64,000 nt of DNA from Eubacteriales bacterium (GTDB taxonomy: Bacteria > Bacillota > Clostridia > Lachnospirales > Lachnospiraceae): assembly GCA_030533405.1 (NCBI GenBank), contig JAUNJF010000001.1, positions 62,001-126,000 of the forward strand, written 5' to 3'. How positions within the stretch are numbered: the stretch's first letter is position 1; each line of letters begins with the position of its first letter. Of the stretch, positions 25,503 through 35,079 are shown piece by piece. Made by a program: the position numbers and the translations under genes. The notes under the pieces were generated by a model, which was not told the DNA's origin, ran no database searches, and saw only the letters and a program-made list of their open reading frames with translations.

Positions 25503-28361
25503 ATGTATGGCATAGTTGTTACTGCTCAAATTATTGGGGTTATTTTGACAGTTTTGGCAATTGCGTTGGTTGTACATATGGAGGCATCTAATGTGCAGAA
25601 AATGATGATATGCTATATGATTGCAGTATTGTTGGAGAATTCTGCGTATTTGTTTGAACTGTTGGCTAAAGCGCCAGGGGAGGCGATGATAGCGATCAAA
25701 TTGCAGTATTTGGGGGCTGCGTTTGTTCCGATATTCTTTTCTCAGTTTATTTATGCATATTGTAATCGAAAACAGCCAGATTGGGTGTTTCGGGTGATTG
25801 GAGCCATTGCTGTTGGAATGGTTGTATTGGTTTGGACAAATGATGTGCATCATTTGTTCTATAACAAAGCACAGTTTGTTACAGATGGTGAGTATCCACA
25901 TTTTGTGTTTGAATATGGAATCGCATTTCAAATATACATGTTGGTGTGTATCGTTACTCCGTTTGTGATGGCATTTTGGGTAATGATTCGTTCATTTTTA
26001 GATGAGCCATCTAAGAAAAAGAAATCAAAATATATCAGTTTTTCTTTTTTGGGTAGTATTCCATTGTTAGCCATGTTTGTACGTTCTCAACAACACATGA
26101 GAGAGTATGATTTTATTCCGATGATTTTAGCATTTTTATTGTCGGTTGTTGTTATTTTTGTATGGAGCAGAAGAACCTATGATTTGAGTCGCGTTGCTGC
26201 TAAGACAGTTTTATATGAGATTCAGGATGGTTCGATATTTTTGGATGACGAGAAACGAATCGTTAGTTTTAATCCAATGGCTGCCGAGATTTTTCAGGGA
26301 TTAGATGAGGAACTGCTTGGTAAAAATATTTCAAGAATTACAAGTTTTCCACAAGAGATTATTCTTACAGAAGGAAAACATGAATTTGCAATTGGTGAAC
26401 ATTATTACGAGGGCCACAACAAGTTTGTTACAGATAAATCAGGTGAATTATTAGGATATGTATTACTCATTTTCGATATTACAGAGACGAAACGTCATAT
26501 GGAAGAAAGTGCAGAAATGAGAGCGAAGGCGGAGGCCGCAAGTATTGCAAAGAGTGCATTTATGGCGACCATGACGCATGAGATGCGTACACCGATGAAT
26601 GCCATTGTGGGACTTTCTGAGTTGATTAAGGAAGAAAGTCGTGGTCGAAAGGTATATCAGTTTGCTTGTGATATCAAAGATGCATCCTCAAGATTATTAG
26701 CGATTTTTAATGATGTTTGGGATATTTCAGCGGTTGAGGCTGGCAAAATGAAGGCTGAGACCAAGGAATACAGCTTAAAATCTGTTATGCTTGATATTCA
26801 TTATGATATGAAGGAAAAGCTAAAGGATTCCAATGTTGTCTTTGCGGAAGTTGTGAATGATAGCTTGCCAAATGGATTTTGTGGTGATATTGATCATATT
26901 CGTCAGATTTTGGATAATTTGCTTGATAACGCAATTAAATTTACGAAAAAGGGCAAGATTACACTGCTTGTAGATGCAGATGATGTTAGTGAAGATGAGA
27001 AAATGCTTCGCTTTGTTGTAAAAGACACTGGAATTGGAATTCAGGAAGAAGACCTACAAAAAATCTTCTATAATTTTGAACAGGTAGATTCAGGTGTGAC
27101 ACGTAGTGTGGATGGAACAGGTCTTGGTTTATCCGTTGTTAAGAATTTGGCAGAATTGTTGGGTGGTTCTATTTCCGTGGAAAGTGTCTATGGAAAGGGT
27201 AGTAACTTTACAGTTGTTATTCCACAACAGGTAACAGACCAGACGAAATATATCGATATTACAGAGGAAATGGTGGATGAAGATGAACAGGAACGCTTAT
27301 TTATTGCGCCAGAATGTAATATTCTTGTTGTAGACGATAATTTGATTAATCGTAAGGTTGTTCTTGGTATGTTAAAAGCATATCAGTGTAAGACAGATGA
27401 GGCTGCGAGTGGATTCGAAGCATTGGATTTTGTAAAACAAAAACGATATGATTTGATTTTAATGGATCATATGATGCCAGAGTTAGATGGTGTGGAGACG
27501 ACAAAGTTTATTCGAAGTGATTGTGGCGAGAATGGAAAAACACCTGTGGTTATTGCGTTAACAGCTAACGCTACAACGGGGATTCGTGAATTCTTTTTGG
27601 AAAATGAATTTCAGGATTATGTGACAAAACCAGTAGACAGAATACTATTCCATCGAATGCTGTTGAAGTGGATTCCAAAGGAATTGCAGATGGAAACGGA
27701 AGTCGAGGAAACCGTATCCGAGGATATCTCCTTTGATGAATTAGGAGAGCTTTTTGTAAATGGTGTAAATGTAAAGAGTGCATTAGAACAACACACTGGA
27801 ACAATGAGCGATTATCTGGATATTTTAAATCTGTATTATCTGGATGGTAATAAAAAGATTCCATACTTACGAGAACTGGTTCAAAAAGAAGATTATAAGA
27901 ATTATCGTATAGAGGTGCATGCGCTAAAGAGTGCATCTGCTAATATTGGTGCGATGGCATTGTCGCAAAAAGCAAAAGCATTAGAGGATGCAGCAATTGC
28001 TGGGGAGGCAGCATTTATTCAAGAAAATGGAGAACCATTTATTGAAGAATTGAGTGCGCTTTTGGGTCATATTTCCACTGTACTTAAGCGTGTGGAAGAA
28101 AAGAATGCAATTCGAAAACCAGAGGGTAAGGGCGAAGTGTTAGAAGGACCAGAATTGCTTGAGGCATTAAAAGAAGCGCTGGATAAACTGGAACATTTTA
28201 AGTCAAAAGAGTGTAGAGAAAAAATCACGTGGATGTTATCTTGCGAGATTGATGATGCGGTGCGAACGGCACTTATGACAGTAGATACACAATTAAAGGT
28301 GTACGAAGATGATGACGCGGAAGATGTATTACGTGATATCATCACAAGATTGGAAGCATAA
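25503..28361 (+). CDS. Membrane hybrid sensor histidine kinase (7TM-PAS-HisKA-HATPase-REC-HPt)
   Basis: 952 residues. About 1-225: seven hydrophobic segments of the kinase 7TM sensor type. About 235-335: PAS-like domain (LDDEKRIVSFNPMAAEIF). Then HisKA with His359 (TMTHEMRTPMNAIVG) and HATPase_c with NLLDNAIKFT, DTGIGI and GTGLGLSVV. The receiver domain has Asp655 (LILMDHMMPELDG). A C-terminal HPt domain carries His806 (EVHALKSASANIGA). All phosphorelay residues are intact, so a His-Asp-His relay inside one protein can pass phosphate to a separate regulator. The response regulator 49 bp downstream is the obvious partner. The ligand is unknown. Confidence 0.92.
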   Translation: MYGIVVTAQIIGVILTVLAIALVVHMEASNVQKMMICYMIAVLLENSAYLFELLAKAPGEAMIAIKLQYLGAAFVPIFFSQFIYAYCNRKQPDWVFRVIGAIAVGMVVLVWTNDVHHLFYNKAQFVTDGEYPHFVFEYGIAFQIYMLVCIVTPFVMAFWVMIRSFLDEPSKKKKSKYISFSFLGSIPLLAMFVRSQQHMREYDFIPMILAFLLSVVVIFVWSRRTYDLSRVAAKTVLYEIQDGSIFLDDEKRIVSFNPMAAEIFQGLDEELLGKNISRITSFPQEIILTEGKHEFAIGEHYYEGHNKFVTDKSGELLGYVLLIFDITETKRHMEESAEMRAKAEAASIAKSAFMATMTHEMRTPMNAIVGLSELIKEESRGRKVYQFACDIKDASSRLLAIFNDVWDISAVEAGKMKAETKEYSLKSVMLDIHYDMKEKLKDSNVVFAEVVNDSLPNGFCGDIDHIRQILDNLLDNAIKFTKKGKITLLVDADDVSEDEKMLRFVVKDTGIGIQEEDLQKIFYNFEQVDSGVTRSVDGTGLGLSVVKNLAELLGGSISVESVYGKGSNFTVVIPQQVTDQTKYIDITEEMVDEDEQERLFIAPECNILVVDDNLINRKVVLGMLKAYQCKTDEAASGFEALDFVKQKRYDLILMDHMMPELDGVETTKFIRSDCGENGKTPVVIALTANATTGIREFFLENEFQDYVTKPVDRILFHRMLLKWIPKELQMETEVEETVSEDISFDELGELFVNGVNVKSALEQHTGTMSDYLDILNLYYLDGNKKIPYLRELVQKEDYKNYRIEVHALKSASANIGAMALSQKAKALEDAAIAGEAAFIQENGEPFIEELSALLGHISTVLKRVEEKNAIRKPEGKGEVLEGPELLEALKEALDKLEHFKSKECREKITWMLSCEIDDAVRTALMTVDTQLKVYEDDDAEDVLRDIITRLEA

Positions 28362-28409
28362 TAAGTTTGGTGACGATAGAGTGTACAAAATGAGAAAGGA
28401 TATCAGATC

Positions 28410-29261
28410 ATGGCTAAGATGAGAATTTTGGCGGTTGACGATAATGTAGTCAATCTTGCGACGATTGAAAAAGAATTAAAAGACAAATATGAAGTGATTC
28501 CGTTAAGCTCAGGAAGAAGAGCAATTAAGTTTATTTTGCAGGAACGTGTGGATTTAATCCTTTTAGATATTCAAATGCCTGTAATGGACGGAATTGAAAC
28601 ATTACGCGAGATTCGTAATCATGAAAATGGAATCACAGTTCCCGTGATTGTGCTTAGCGCAAAACATGACCGCGATACGGTTATTGAAGGTACGAGATTG
28701 GGAATCATGGATTATGTATTGAAACCATTTAATGGTGATGATTTAAGACAAAGAATTGAGAGTGCGTTGAAAAGAAGAGGTGCATTACCAATGGGTGATG
28801 ATGAGCTTTATCAGCGTATTAAAGAAACGATTCAGTATATTCAGGAGGATAATTTAAAGTCAGCAATTGTTAAGACAGAGGAAATGCTTGGATACCAGTT
28901 AGATGAGGCGGTGTCTGCCAGAATTAAGGCGGCAAAAGCAAAATTGAAAACGGGCGAGGTTGAAGTTGCTGAGCGTATGTTTAGTCGTGTGTTACAGATG
29001 ATTAATCAAAAGAATGAGGATATAGAAGAGGAGGAACTCTTGCCAATCAGCTTAGGTGAGTTAAATGCAAAACTTTTATTTATTCTAGATGACATTGGAC
29101 ATTTTCGTACGGAAGATGCGCTTGAGAGATTTGAGGATTTATTTAAGTTTGCCATTCCAGCTAAGATAAAAGATAAGTGCGTTAAGGCGCATGCATGTTT
29201 AAAGGAATATGATGATGGAGAAGCGGAGAAACTACTCCAAGAGACCTTAAAAGATTTATAA
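28410..29261 (+). CDS. Response regulator with receiver domain and helical C-terminus
   Basis: 283 residues. The receiver domain (1-125) has the acidic pair in AVDDN, phospho-acceptor Asp53 (LILLDIQMPVMDG), and the conserved Lys in YVLKPF. The C-terminal ~150 residues are helical and charged, with two similar halves (LKSAIVKTEEMLGYQL and ERMFSRVLQMI). They show no helix-turn-helix, GGDEF or other named output. The protein probably signals by protein-protein contact. It is cotranscribed with the hybrid kinase upstream (gap 48 bp) and is its likely phosphate acceptor. Confidence 0.85.
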   Translation: MAKMRILAVDDNVVNLATIEKELKDKYEVIPLSSGRRAIKFILQERVDLILLDIQMPVMDGIETLREIRNHENGITVPVIVLSAKHDRDTVIEGTRLGIMDYVLKPFNGDDLRQRIESALKRRGALPMGDDELYQRIKETIQYIQEDNLKSAIVKTEEMLGYQLDEAVSARIKAAKAKLKTGEVEVAERMFSRVLQMINQKNEDIEEEELLPISLGELNAKLLFILDDIGHFRTEDALERFEDLFKFAIPAKIKDKCVKAHACLKEYDDGEAEKLLQETLKDL

Positions 29262-29287
29262 AGTAACAAATTATAAGGGAGATTGCA

Positions 29288-29779
29288 ATGTTTACTAAGT
29301 TTTTAATCGTATTTTTTGTTTCCATGGTTCCAGTATTAGAACTACGTGTAGCCGTTCCATTAGCAATTGGAATGGGATTACCAGTGGTACCATCTTATAT
29401 TATATGCGTAATTGGAAACATGCTACCGATACCTTTGATTTTCTTCTTTGCAAGAAAAGTGTTGGAGTGGGGACAAAACAAACCGATTATAGGACCATTT
29501 TTTCGTTTTTGTCTGGAAAAAGGACATTTAGGAGGACAGAAGCTGAAAGAAAAAGCAGGAAAGGGATTGCCGTTTGCATTGTTTCTTTTTGTGGGAATTC
29601 CAATCCCTGGAACGGGTGCATGGACAGGAACGCTTGCTGCGAGTATACTAGATATGGATTTTAAGGAAAGTGTAATTGCAGTGATGTGCGGCGTTGTACT
29701 TGCTGGTGTGCTAATGGGAATTGGAGCAGCGGGAATACTTGGAGGAGTAGATGCCATTTTCTCTATTGTTACAATTTGA
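29288..29779 (+). CDS. Small-multidrug-export-like membrane protein (COG2426)
   Basis: 163 residues, four to five hydrophobic segments. The family motifs are PVLELRVAVPLAIGMGLP near the N-terminus and FVGIPIPGTGAWTG in the middle. The Pfam family is labelled putative small multidrug export, but direct evidence for transport is thin. It starts 26 bp after the response regulator with a good GGGAG site, so it is likely in the same operon. Downstream lies an inverted-repeat element before the DivIVA-like gene. Confidence 0.85.
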   Translation: MFTKFLIVFFVSMVPVLELRVAVPLAIGMGLPVVPSYIICVIGNMLPIPLIFFFARKVLEWGQNKPIIGPFFRFCLEKGHLGGQKLKEKAGKGLPFALFLFVGIPIPGTGAWTGTLAASILDMDFKESVIAVMCGVVLAGVLMGIGAAGILGGVDAIFSIVTI

Positions 29780-29785
29780 GGATCG

Positions 29786-29862
29786 TTAAGTAATTGCGAA
29801 ATTAAATTTACTTTGTCGAGGATTGTACAATCCCTGAAAAAAATAGTTGCACAATTACTTAA
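29786..29862. repeat. 77-bp terminal-inverted-repeat element with central palindrome
   Basis: TTAAGTAATTG (29786-29796) and its exact complement (29852-29862) border the element. Its centre is a perfect 14-bp palindrome GGATTGTACAATCC (29820-29833). No T tract follows the right arm, so it is a poor classical terminator. It may be a MITE-like insertion or an RNA-level cruciform between two genes. Confidence 0.5.
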
Positions 29863-29889
29863 TAAAATAAACAAAAAGGAGATTAGAAA

Positions 29890-30768
29890 ATGCCGAAGGA
29901 AGAAAAGTTTAAAACCGTATCATTTGGTGGATATGATAAAACAGTTGTAGATCAGTATATTGAAGAGTTAAAGGAACAACATAATCAGGATGTTGAGGAT
30001 TTGAAGCAGACCATTAGTAAATTGAGTGAAACAGTAAAGAATTTACAATTGGTAAAGGATAGCATGAGCTCTGAGAACAATCAGGCGATTGAGAACATGC
30101 AAAAGTATAATGAGTCATTACAGCAGGAGCTTGAAAAGGCAAATCGCAAATTAGAAGAACAGGAACAAAATGCAAAAGATTACGCTGGTAAGATGGAAGC
30201 GATTTCCAGAACGCTGGTAGAGACCAATGAGCGCTGTGCTGCAATGCAAAAGGAAGCAGATGAAAATAGCAAGAAAATGTTGACAGAAGCGAAAATGGAG
30301 CATGACAGATTGATTACAGATGCGAAGTCTCAAAGCGTTAATATTATGAAGGATGCAAGAGATAAGAGTGCGAATTTGGTTGCAGACAGCGAGAAGCAGA
30401 GTAGAAATATTTTGAATCGTGCAGAAGAGGAACGTGATAAGCTTCGTGTTCGTGCAGAGGAAGAATATAAGCAATCTATGGCAAAAACAGAAGAAGAATG
30501 CAAGAGCATGATAGAAAATGCCAAGAAAGAAAAGGAAGCGATGTTGGCAGAAGCAAGAGAGAAAGTTGCTTCTATTCGAGGATCCATGAAGAGAGAGTGT
30601 GAGAGTATTAGCACATATATGGCAAGCTTGATGGAGTCAGTGGAAGGCGTCGTGAAGGCTTGTAATGAGACGAAGATGATTTCGGATAAGGCATTTGGTG
30701 TCAATACAAAGCCAGTGTTAACAGATAGTGAAGAGGAAGAGATTCCACAGATTAAATTTCAGCAATAG
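29890..30768 (+). CDS. DivIVA-like coiled-coil protein
   Basis: 292 residues. The N-terminus carries the DivIVA-type motif FKTVSFGGYDKTVVDQYIEEL. The rest (about 30-250) is almost uninterrupted Glu/Lys/Ala-rich coiled coil, including an ATP-synthase-b-like stretch (ILNRAEEERDKLRVRAEEE). The C-terminus is short and acidic. DivIVA/GpsB relatives sense membrane curvature and organise division, polar growth or envelope enzymes. Its position 14 bp before the PAS protein and ~2.5 kb before mbl suggests a cell-pole or shape-linked role. The specific paralog (DivIVA, GpsB or SepIVA-like) is not clear. Confidence 0.8.
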   Translation: MPKEEKFKTVSFGGYDKTVVDQYIEELKEQHNQDVEDLKQTISKLSETVKNLQLVKDSMSSENNQAIENMQKYNESLQQELEKANRKLEEQEQNAKDYAGKMEAISRTLVETNERCAAMQKEADENSKKMLTEAKMEHDRLITDAKSQSVNIMKDARDKSANLVADSEKQSRNILNRAEEERDKLRVRAEEEYKQSMAKTEEECKSMIENAKKEKEAMLAEAREKVASIRGSMKRECESISTYMASLMESVEGVVKACNETKMISDKAFGVNTKPVLTDSEEEEIPQIKFQQ

Positions 30769-30781
30769 ATAGGGAAGAATA

Positions 30782-33211
30782 ATGAGTGAAGAACGTATCG
30801 AAAAATATAAACAATTTGCAGACTGTATACAGTATCCGATGATAATGTTTGAGGCTGAGTCGGGAGAGGTGATTCATGTGAATTATGAGGCATCTGTTGT
30901 TTTTGGAAAACAGGTGAAGCATCTTTCCATTGAGCCTAGAAATGCTATGATGAGAACGGATTTTTGGGAACTTCTTCACACGAAAAAGAGCTTGATTTGG
31001 CAGAGAGTTCGTTTGACAGCAGACGAAAAAGAATATGCAATTAGTGCATTTGTGAATGAGATAGATCATCAGGGGACACGTATTTATACGGTTATGTTTG
31101 AAAATAAAATGCAACTGGGAAGTTTGTTGCTGGAACGTGTGCTTGCACAGGCTGGAATCGTTTATATGCATGTTGCACGAATAGACAATGTCGATCGTGT
31201 GGAATATGTATCTGAAAACATTAAAGCGTTTGGCTATACGAATGCGCAAATCTATAGTAGAAGCACGGAAGTCTTGGATTTGATTTGTGAGGAAGACAGA
31301 TTGCGTGTGGACGAAACAATTGAACAGGGGATTGAAAATCATGCGGAAGAGGTAATGCTGGAATGTCAGGTGATTACGGAGGCGCAGGAGTTGGCACCTG
31401 TTCGGATTCATGCCAATTATTTGTATAACGAATATGGTAAATTCATTGCAGTAGAAGTTTTAATTTATGATTTGCGCGGTGGAATGTATCATAAACATGC
31501 CAATGAATATCTGAATCATGCAATCTCTAAGATGAAGAGTGTGGTTTTGGTAAAGGATTATTGCAAAGGAGAAAGAATATTGCGTTATATCTCTCCGAAT
31601 GCAGGTATGGTTGGAATGAATGTGGATGCGCTTCGAAATGGATTAAAGCTTACAGAGGATTATGTTCATCCGGCAGATCGAGAACGCGTCATTGATACCA
31701 TTTATCAGGCGATTCAGAATGGGATTACAGAATATGCACATACTTATCGTATGGTGACAGATGACGGAAAACAGATTTGGGTATTAAATGAGTTAACCAT
31801 TTATCGAAAAAATGATCAGGAAGCACAGATTTCTTTTCTATTAACAGATGTAACAGAGCAAAAGTTGATGGAACAGGAATTGGCGGATATTCGGGGAGAA
31901 ATTAAGGAAAGAGATATTGAAAAAGAAGAACAACCGCTTCCAGTGATTGATGTTGGAAACGAAAAAACAAAACAGTTTTTATATGAAATGTCGCAGGTAA
32001 TGAATGTAAATCGTTCATTTTATAATTTTGTTTTACACGAGAAGGGTGGCATGCTGGTTAAACCAGTTGGACCGATGGAGAACATGGGACTTATTTATGA
32101 TATGTTAGATCGACCATCCTTTAAAGATCAATTTTATGAGGTCGCTTCTCGTGTGAGAGATCAAAGAATACCAGTGCAGATGTCTTATGGATTAGATCAT
32201 ATGACGGTGTATATGGTGATTGCACCGATTGAAGTAAATGGCTATGTAAATGCATATTGGGTGCTGACGGATTTTGATGAGAACCATACAGTGGAAATGG
32301 GGGAAGCGGCAGCTTCCCAGATTCGATTGGCTAGTTCCGTGGTTAAGAGCTTGTATTTGGAAGGTGTTTTGGATAAAACACATAGCATGCATGCCTTGAC
32401 ACAGGCACGTTTGGAAAAAGAGGAAAAGGGACGCGAGTTTGTGAATGCGTTACTGGAAGATTTGTTATTGCATTCGGACGATGTGTTGACAAAAATGTGT
32501 CAAAAGACAGCCATTTATTTGGATATTACTGATATAGCGGTTTATCTAGAGAATAAAGAGTTTGAAAATGCGGAAAGATATTTTGTATGGAATTATGCAA
32601 ATCAGCAATCAGCATTTTTCGGGCAGCAATCTATACAATCGAGACAGTTTATAACATTTATGGAGAGCATGGATTCTGTACTTGTGTGCCCAATTCGCAT
32701 GCGTGATGCTGTAAAGGGATATGTTGCTTTTGCGGATAGTGGTAAATTACGTCAATTTAAGGACAGCGATTTGGTATATGGAAATGCTGTGGCGCTTGTT
32801 GTTGGAGAGTATTTGTTTGGTAGAGAACAGAGTCGAAAGAAAACAATCTCATTGGAGAATTGCTTCGAAGTATATAATCATTTAAGAGAAGCTGTATTTA
32901 TGCGTGATAATCAGACCAAAAAGATTGTGTATGCCAATAAGGCAATGAAAAAATTATTTGGTAAAGATGTGGTTGGCATGAATGCTGGTGATGTTGTATA
33001 TGACAGAATGGAGAGTTATCAATACTTAGATCATTTTGGAAAACCACATGGCAATGACCAAAAAATTCGGAAGTGGCAGAGTTATTTACAGCAGCTAGAC
33101 CGGATTATGAATATTGAAGAGATTCACATGCGGGATTTGAATGGTGATTATAGCATAGTCATTTTAAAAAAGCCGAGAGGGAAAAAGAATACAGAGAAAA
33201 CAGACAGTTAA
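30782..33211 (+). CDS. Multi-PAS/GAF sensor protein without an output domain
   Basis: 809 residues, soluble. PAS-like domains occur at about 10-105, 125-230 and 250-365 (the last ends LTDVTEQKLMEQELADI, the usual PAS exit). A linker with a folded segment (400-520) follows. A GAF-like domain spans about 545-690 (LVCPIRMRDAVKGYVAFADS), and a last PAS about 700-800 (AVFMRDNQTKKIVYANKAM). There is no kinase, GGDEF, EAL, PP2C or DNA-binding domain. It may be a partner-binding sensor or have lost its effector. The gene is 13 bp after the DivIVA-like gene and 40 bp before mbl, so the three are probably transcribed together. Confidence 0.75.
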   Translation: MSEERIEKYKQFADCIQYPMIMFEAESGEVIHVNYEASVVFGKQVKHLSIEPRNAMMRTDFWELLHTKKSLIWQRVRLTADEKEYAISAFVNEIDHQGTRIYTVMFENKMQLGSLLLERVLAQAGIVYMHVARIDNVDRVEYVSENIKAFGYTNAQIYSRSTEVLDLICEEDRLRVDETIEQGIENHAEEVMLECQVITEAQELAPVRIHANYLYNEYGKFIAVEVLIYDLRGGMYHKHANEYLNHAISKMKSVVLVKDYCKGERILRYISPNAGMVGMNVDALRNGLKLTEDYVHPADRERVIDTIYQAIQNGITEYAHTYRMVTDDGKQIWVLNELTIYRKNDQEAQISFLLTDVTEQKLMEQELADIRGEIKERDIEKEEQPLPVIDVGNEKTKQFLYEMSQVMNVNRSFYNFVLHEKGGMLVKPVGPMENMGLIYDMLDRPSFKDQFYEVASRVRDQRIPVQMSYGLDHMTVYMVIAPIEVNGYVNAYWVLTDFDENHTVEMGEAAASQIRLASSVVKSLYLEGVLDKTHSMHALTQARLEKEEKGREFVNALLEDLLLHSDDVLTKMCQKTAIYLDITDIAVYLENKEFENAERYFVWNYANQQSAFFGQQSIQSRQFITFMESMDSVLVCPIRMRDAVKGYVAFADSGKLRQFKDSDLVYGNAVALVVGEYLFGREQSRKKTISLENCFEVYNHLREAVFMRDNQTKKIVYANKAMKKLFGKDVVGMNAGDVVYDRMESYQYLDHFGKPHGNDQKIRKWQSYLQQLDRIMNIEEIHMRDLNGDYSIVILKKPRGKKNTEKTDS

Positions 33212-33251
33212 GTTTTTATTGAAATGTGTCGATATATGAAAGGAGATAGAA

Positions 33252-34250
33252 ATGGCAGGTTCAGATATAGGAATTGATTTAGGAACAGCGAGTATTTTAG
33301 TATATGTAAAAGGAAAAGGCGTGGTATTAAAAGAGCCTTCTGTTGTGGCTTTTGATCGTGAGACGAATCGAATTAAGGCAATTGGTGAAGAGGCAAGATT
33401 GATGCTTGGAAGAACACCAGGTAATATTGTTGCGGTACGTCCACTTCGTCAGGGTGTTATTTCTGATTATCAGATTACAGAAAAGATGTTAAAGTATTTT
33501 ATTCAAAAGGCAGTTGGTAAAAGCTTTTTTGGTAGAAGACCGCGTATTTCCGTTTGTGTACCAAGTGGCGTCACAGAGGTAGAAAAGAGAGCGGTAGAAG
33601 ATGCTACGTATCAGGCAGGAGCAAGAGATGTTTCTATTATTGAGGAACCTGTTGCAGCAGCAATCGGTGCTGGAATTGATATTGCGAGACCATGTGGAAA
33701 TATGATTGTTGATATCGGTGGTGGTACTGCAGATATTGCGGTGATTTCACTTGGAGGAACTGTTGTCAGCACTTCGATTAAGACAGCTGGTGATGATTTT
33801 GACGAAGCAATTGTTCGTTATATGAGAAAGAAACACAATCTTTTGATTGGTGAACGAACAGCAGAAGAAATTAAGATTAAGATTGGTACCTGTTATCGTC
33901 GTCCGGAGAATCTTACACTTGATATTCGAGGACGTAATTTGGTAACAGGACTTCCTAGAACGGTTACTGTTACTTCAGAAGAGACAGTAGAGGCATTAGA
34001 GGAAGTAACAGAACAGATTATTGAAGCAGTGCATTCCGTATTGGAAAAAACACCTCCGGAGCTTGCAGCGGATATTGCAGATCGTGGTATCGTTTTAACT
34101 GGTGGTGGCGCATTACTTCATGGTTTAGAGGAATTGATTGAAGAAGAAACTGGTATTACAACAATGACTGCAGAGGATCCGCTTACCTGTGTAGCAATTG
34201 GTACCGGAAAATATATTGAATTTTTAAGTGGGACAGTAGAAGGCAATTAG
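33252..34250 (+). CDS. mbl: MreB/Mbl-type actin-like cell-shape protein
   Basis: 332 residues, the length of MreB/Mbl. Actin-fold ATPase motifs: phosphate 1 DIGIDLGTASILVYVKGKG (5-23), EEPVAAAIGAG, phosphate 2 IVDIGGGTADIAVI and the adenosine loop IVLTGGGALLHG. It polymerises under the membrane and guides side-wall synthesis. Immediately followed by flgF and flgG, exactly as mbl-flhO-flhP in B. subtilis, which is why Mbl is preferred over MreB; mreCD are absent. AAAGGAGATAG gives a strong ribosome site. Confidence 0.92.
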   Translation: MAGSDIGIDLGTASILVYVKGKGVVLKEPSVVAFDRETNRIKAIGEEARLMLGRTPGNIVAVRPLRQGVISDYQITEKMLKYFIQKAVGKSFFGRRPRISVCVPSGVTEVEKRAVEDATYQAGARDVSIIEEPVAAAIGAGIDIARPCGNMIVDIGGGTADIAVISLGGTVVSTSIKTAGDDFDEAIVRYMRKKHNLLIGERTAEEIKIKIGTCYRRPENLTLDIRGRNLVTGLPRTVTVTSEETVEALEEVTEQIIEAVHSVLEKTPPELAADIADRGIVLTGGGALLHGLEELIEEETGITTMTAEDPLTCVAIGTGKYIEFLSGTVEGN

Positions 34251-34279
34251 ACAGCTACACAAGATAAGGAGTTGAAGGT

Positions 34280-35065
34280 ATGGTAAGAGGTCTTTACACA
34301 GCGTGGACAGGCATGATTAACGAGCAGAAACGCTTGGATGTTATCTCCAATAATATGGCCAATGCCGATACAACTGGTTACAAAAAACAGGGTGTCACAG
34401 CGCAGTCGTTTGATGATACACTGGCAATTCGTATTCATGATAATAACCAGTACAACATGACGCGTAAGCGCATCGGCGATGTCAATCTTGGTGTAAAAAT
34501 TGGTGAGACATATCATGATTTTTCACAGGGTAGTCTGCGTGAAACGGGCAACACATTTGATCTTGCCCTCAGTGGAGATGGATTTTTTGCTATTCAAACA
34601 ACCAACAAGCAGGGAATCACAAGCACCAAATATACGAGAGATGGTTCCTTTATTGTTACCACGGACGGTTATCTGACTACCAAGGATGGAGATTATGTGT
34701 TGGATGTGAATAACAACCGAATCCAGATTCCAGGCGCACAGACGGCAGAAAATGTGGCATTTGATGAACAGGGAAATGTTTTGGTGAATGGTCAGCAGGT
34801 TGCAACACTACAAATTGCAGGGTTTGAGAATCCACAGGCATTGTTGCTATATGGTGAGAATATGTATGATGCAACCAATGCAGCGGGATTGCAACAGGGT
34901 ACTGCGCAGGTTCATCAGGGATATTTGGAAATGTCAAATACAAATGTCATTGAAGAAATGGTAGATATGATAACGATTACAAGGGCATATGAAGCTGGTC
35001 AGAAAGTCATTCAGACAGTGGATGAATCCTTGCAAAAAGCGGTTAACGAGATAGGAAAAGTATAA
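34280..35065 (+). CDS. flgF: Flagellar basal-body rod protein FlgF/FlhO
   Basis: 261 residues. N-terminal rod/hook signature MVRGLYTAWTGMINEQKRLDVISNNMANADTTGYKK (key: SNNMAN…TTGYK). The middle part has FDLALSGDGFFAI and YTRDGSF, and the C-terminal FlgE/G-type helix is NTNVIEEMVDMITITRAYEAGQKV. It assembles into the proximal/distal rod after export by the flagellar type III apparatus. B. subtilis calls the corresponding gene flhO. It is 29 bp after mbl and 14 bp before flgG. Confidence 0.92.
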   Translation: MVRGLYTAWTGMINEQKRLDVISNNMANADTTGYKKQGVTAQSFDDTLAIRIHDNNQYNMTRKRIGDVNLGVKIGETYHDFSQGSLRETGNTFDLALSGDGFFAIQTTNKQGITSTKYTRDGSFIVTTDGYLTTKDGDYVLDVNNNRIQIPGAQTAENVAFDEQGNVLVNGQQVATLQIAGFENPQALLLYGENMYDATNAAGLQQGTAQVHQGYLEMSNTNVIEEMVDMITITRAYEAGQKVIQTVDESLQKAVNEIGKV

Positions 35066-35079
35066 GGGGGTAGGCTGAT

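Noticed and set aside
33209-33235. Sigma-28-like sequence TAAG-N15-GTCGATAT just before mbl
   Set aside because: The start of transcription would fall at the ribosome site itself, leaving no usable leader. mbl is better explained by read-through from upstream genes.
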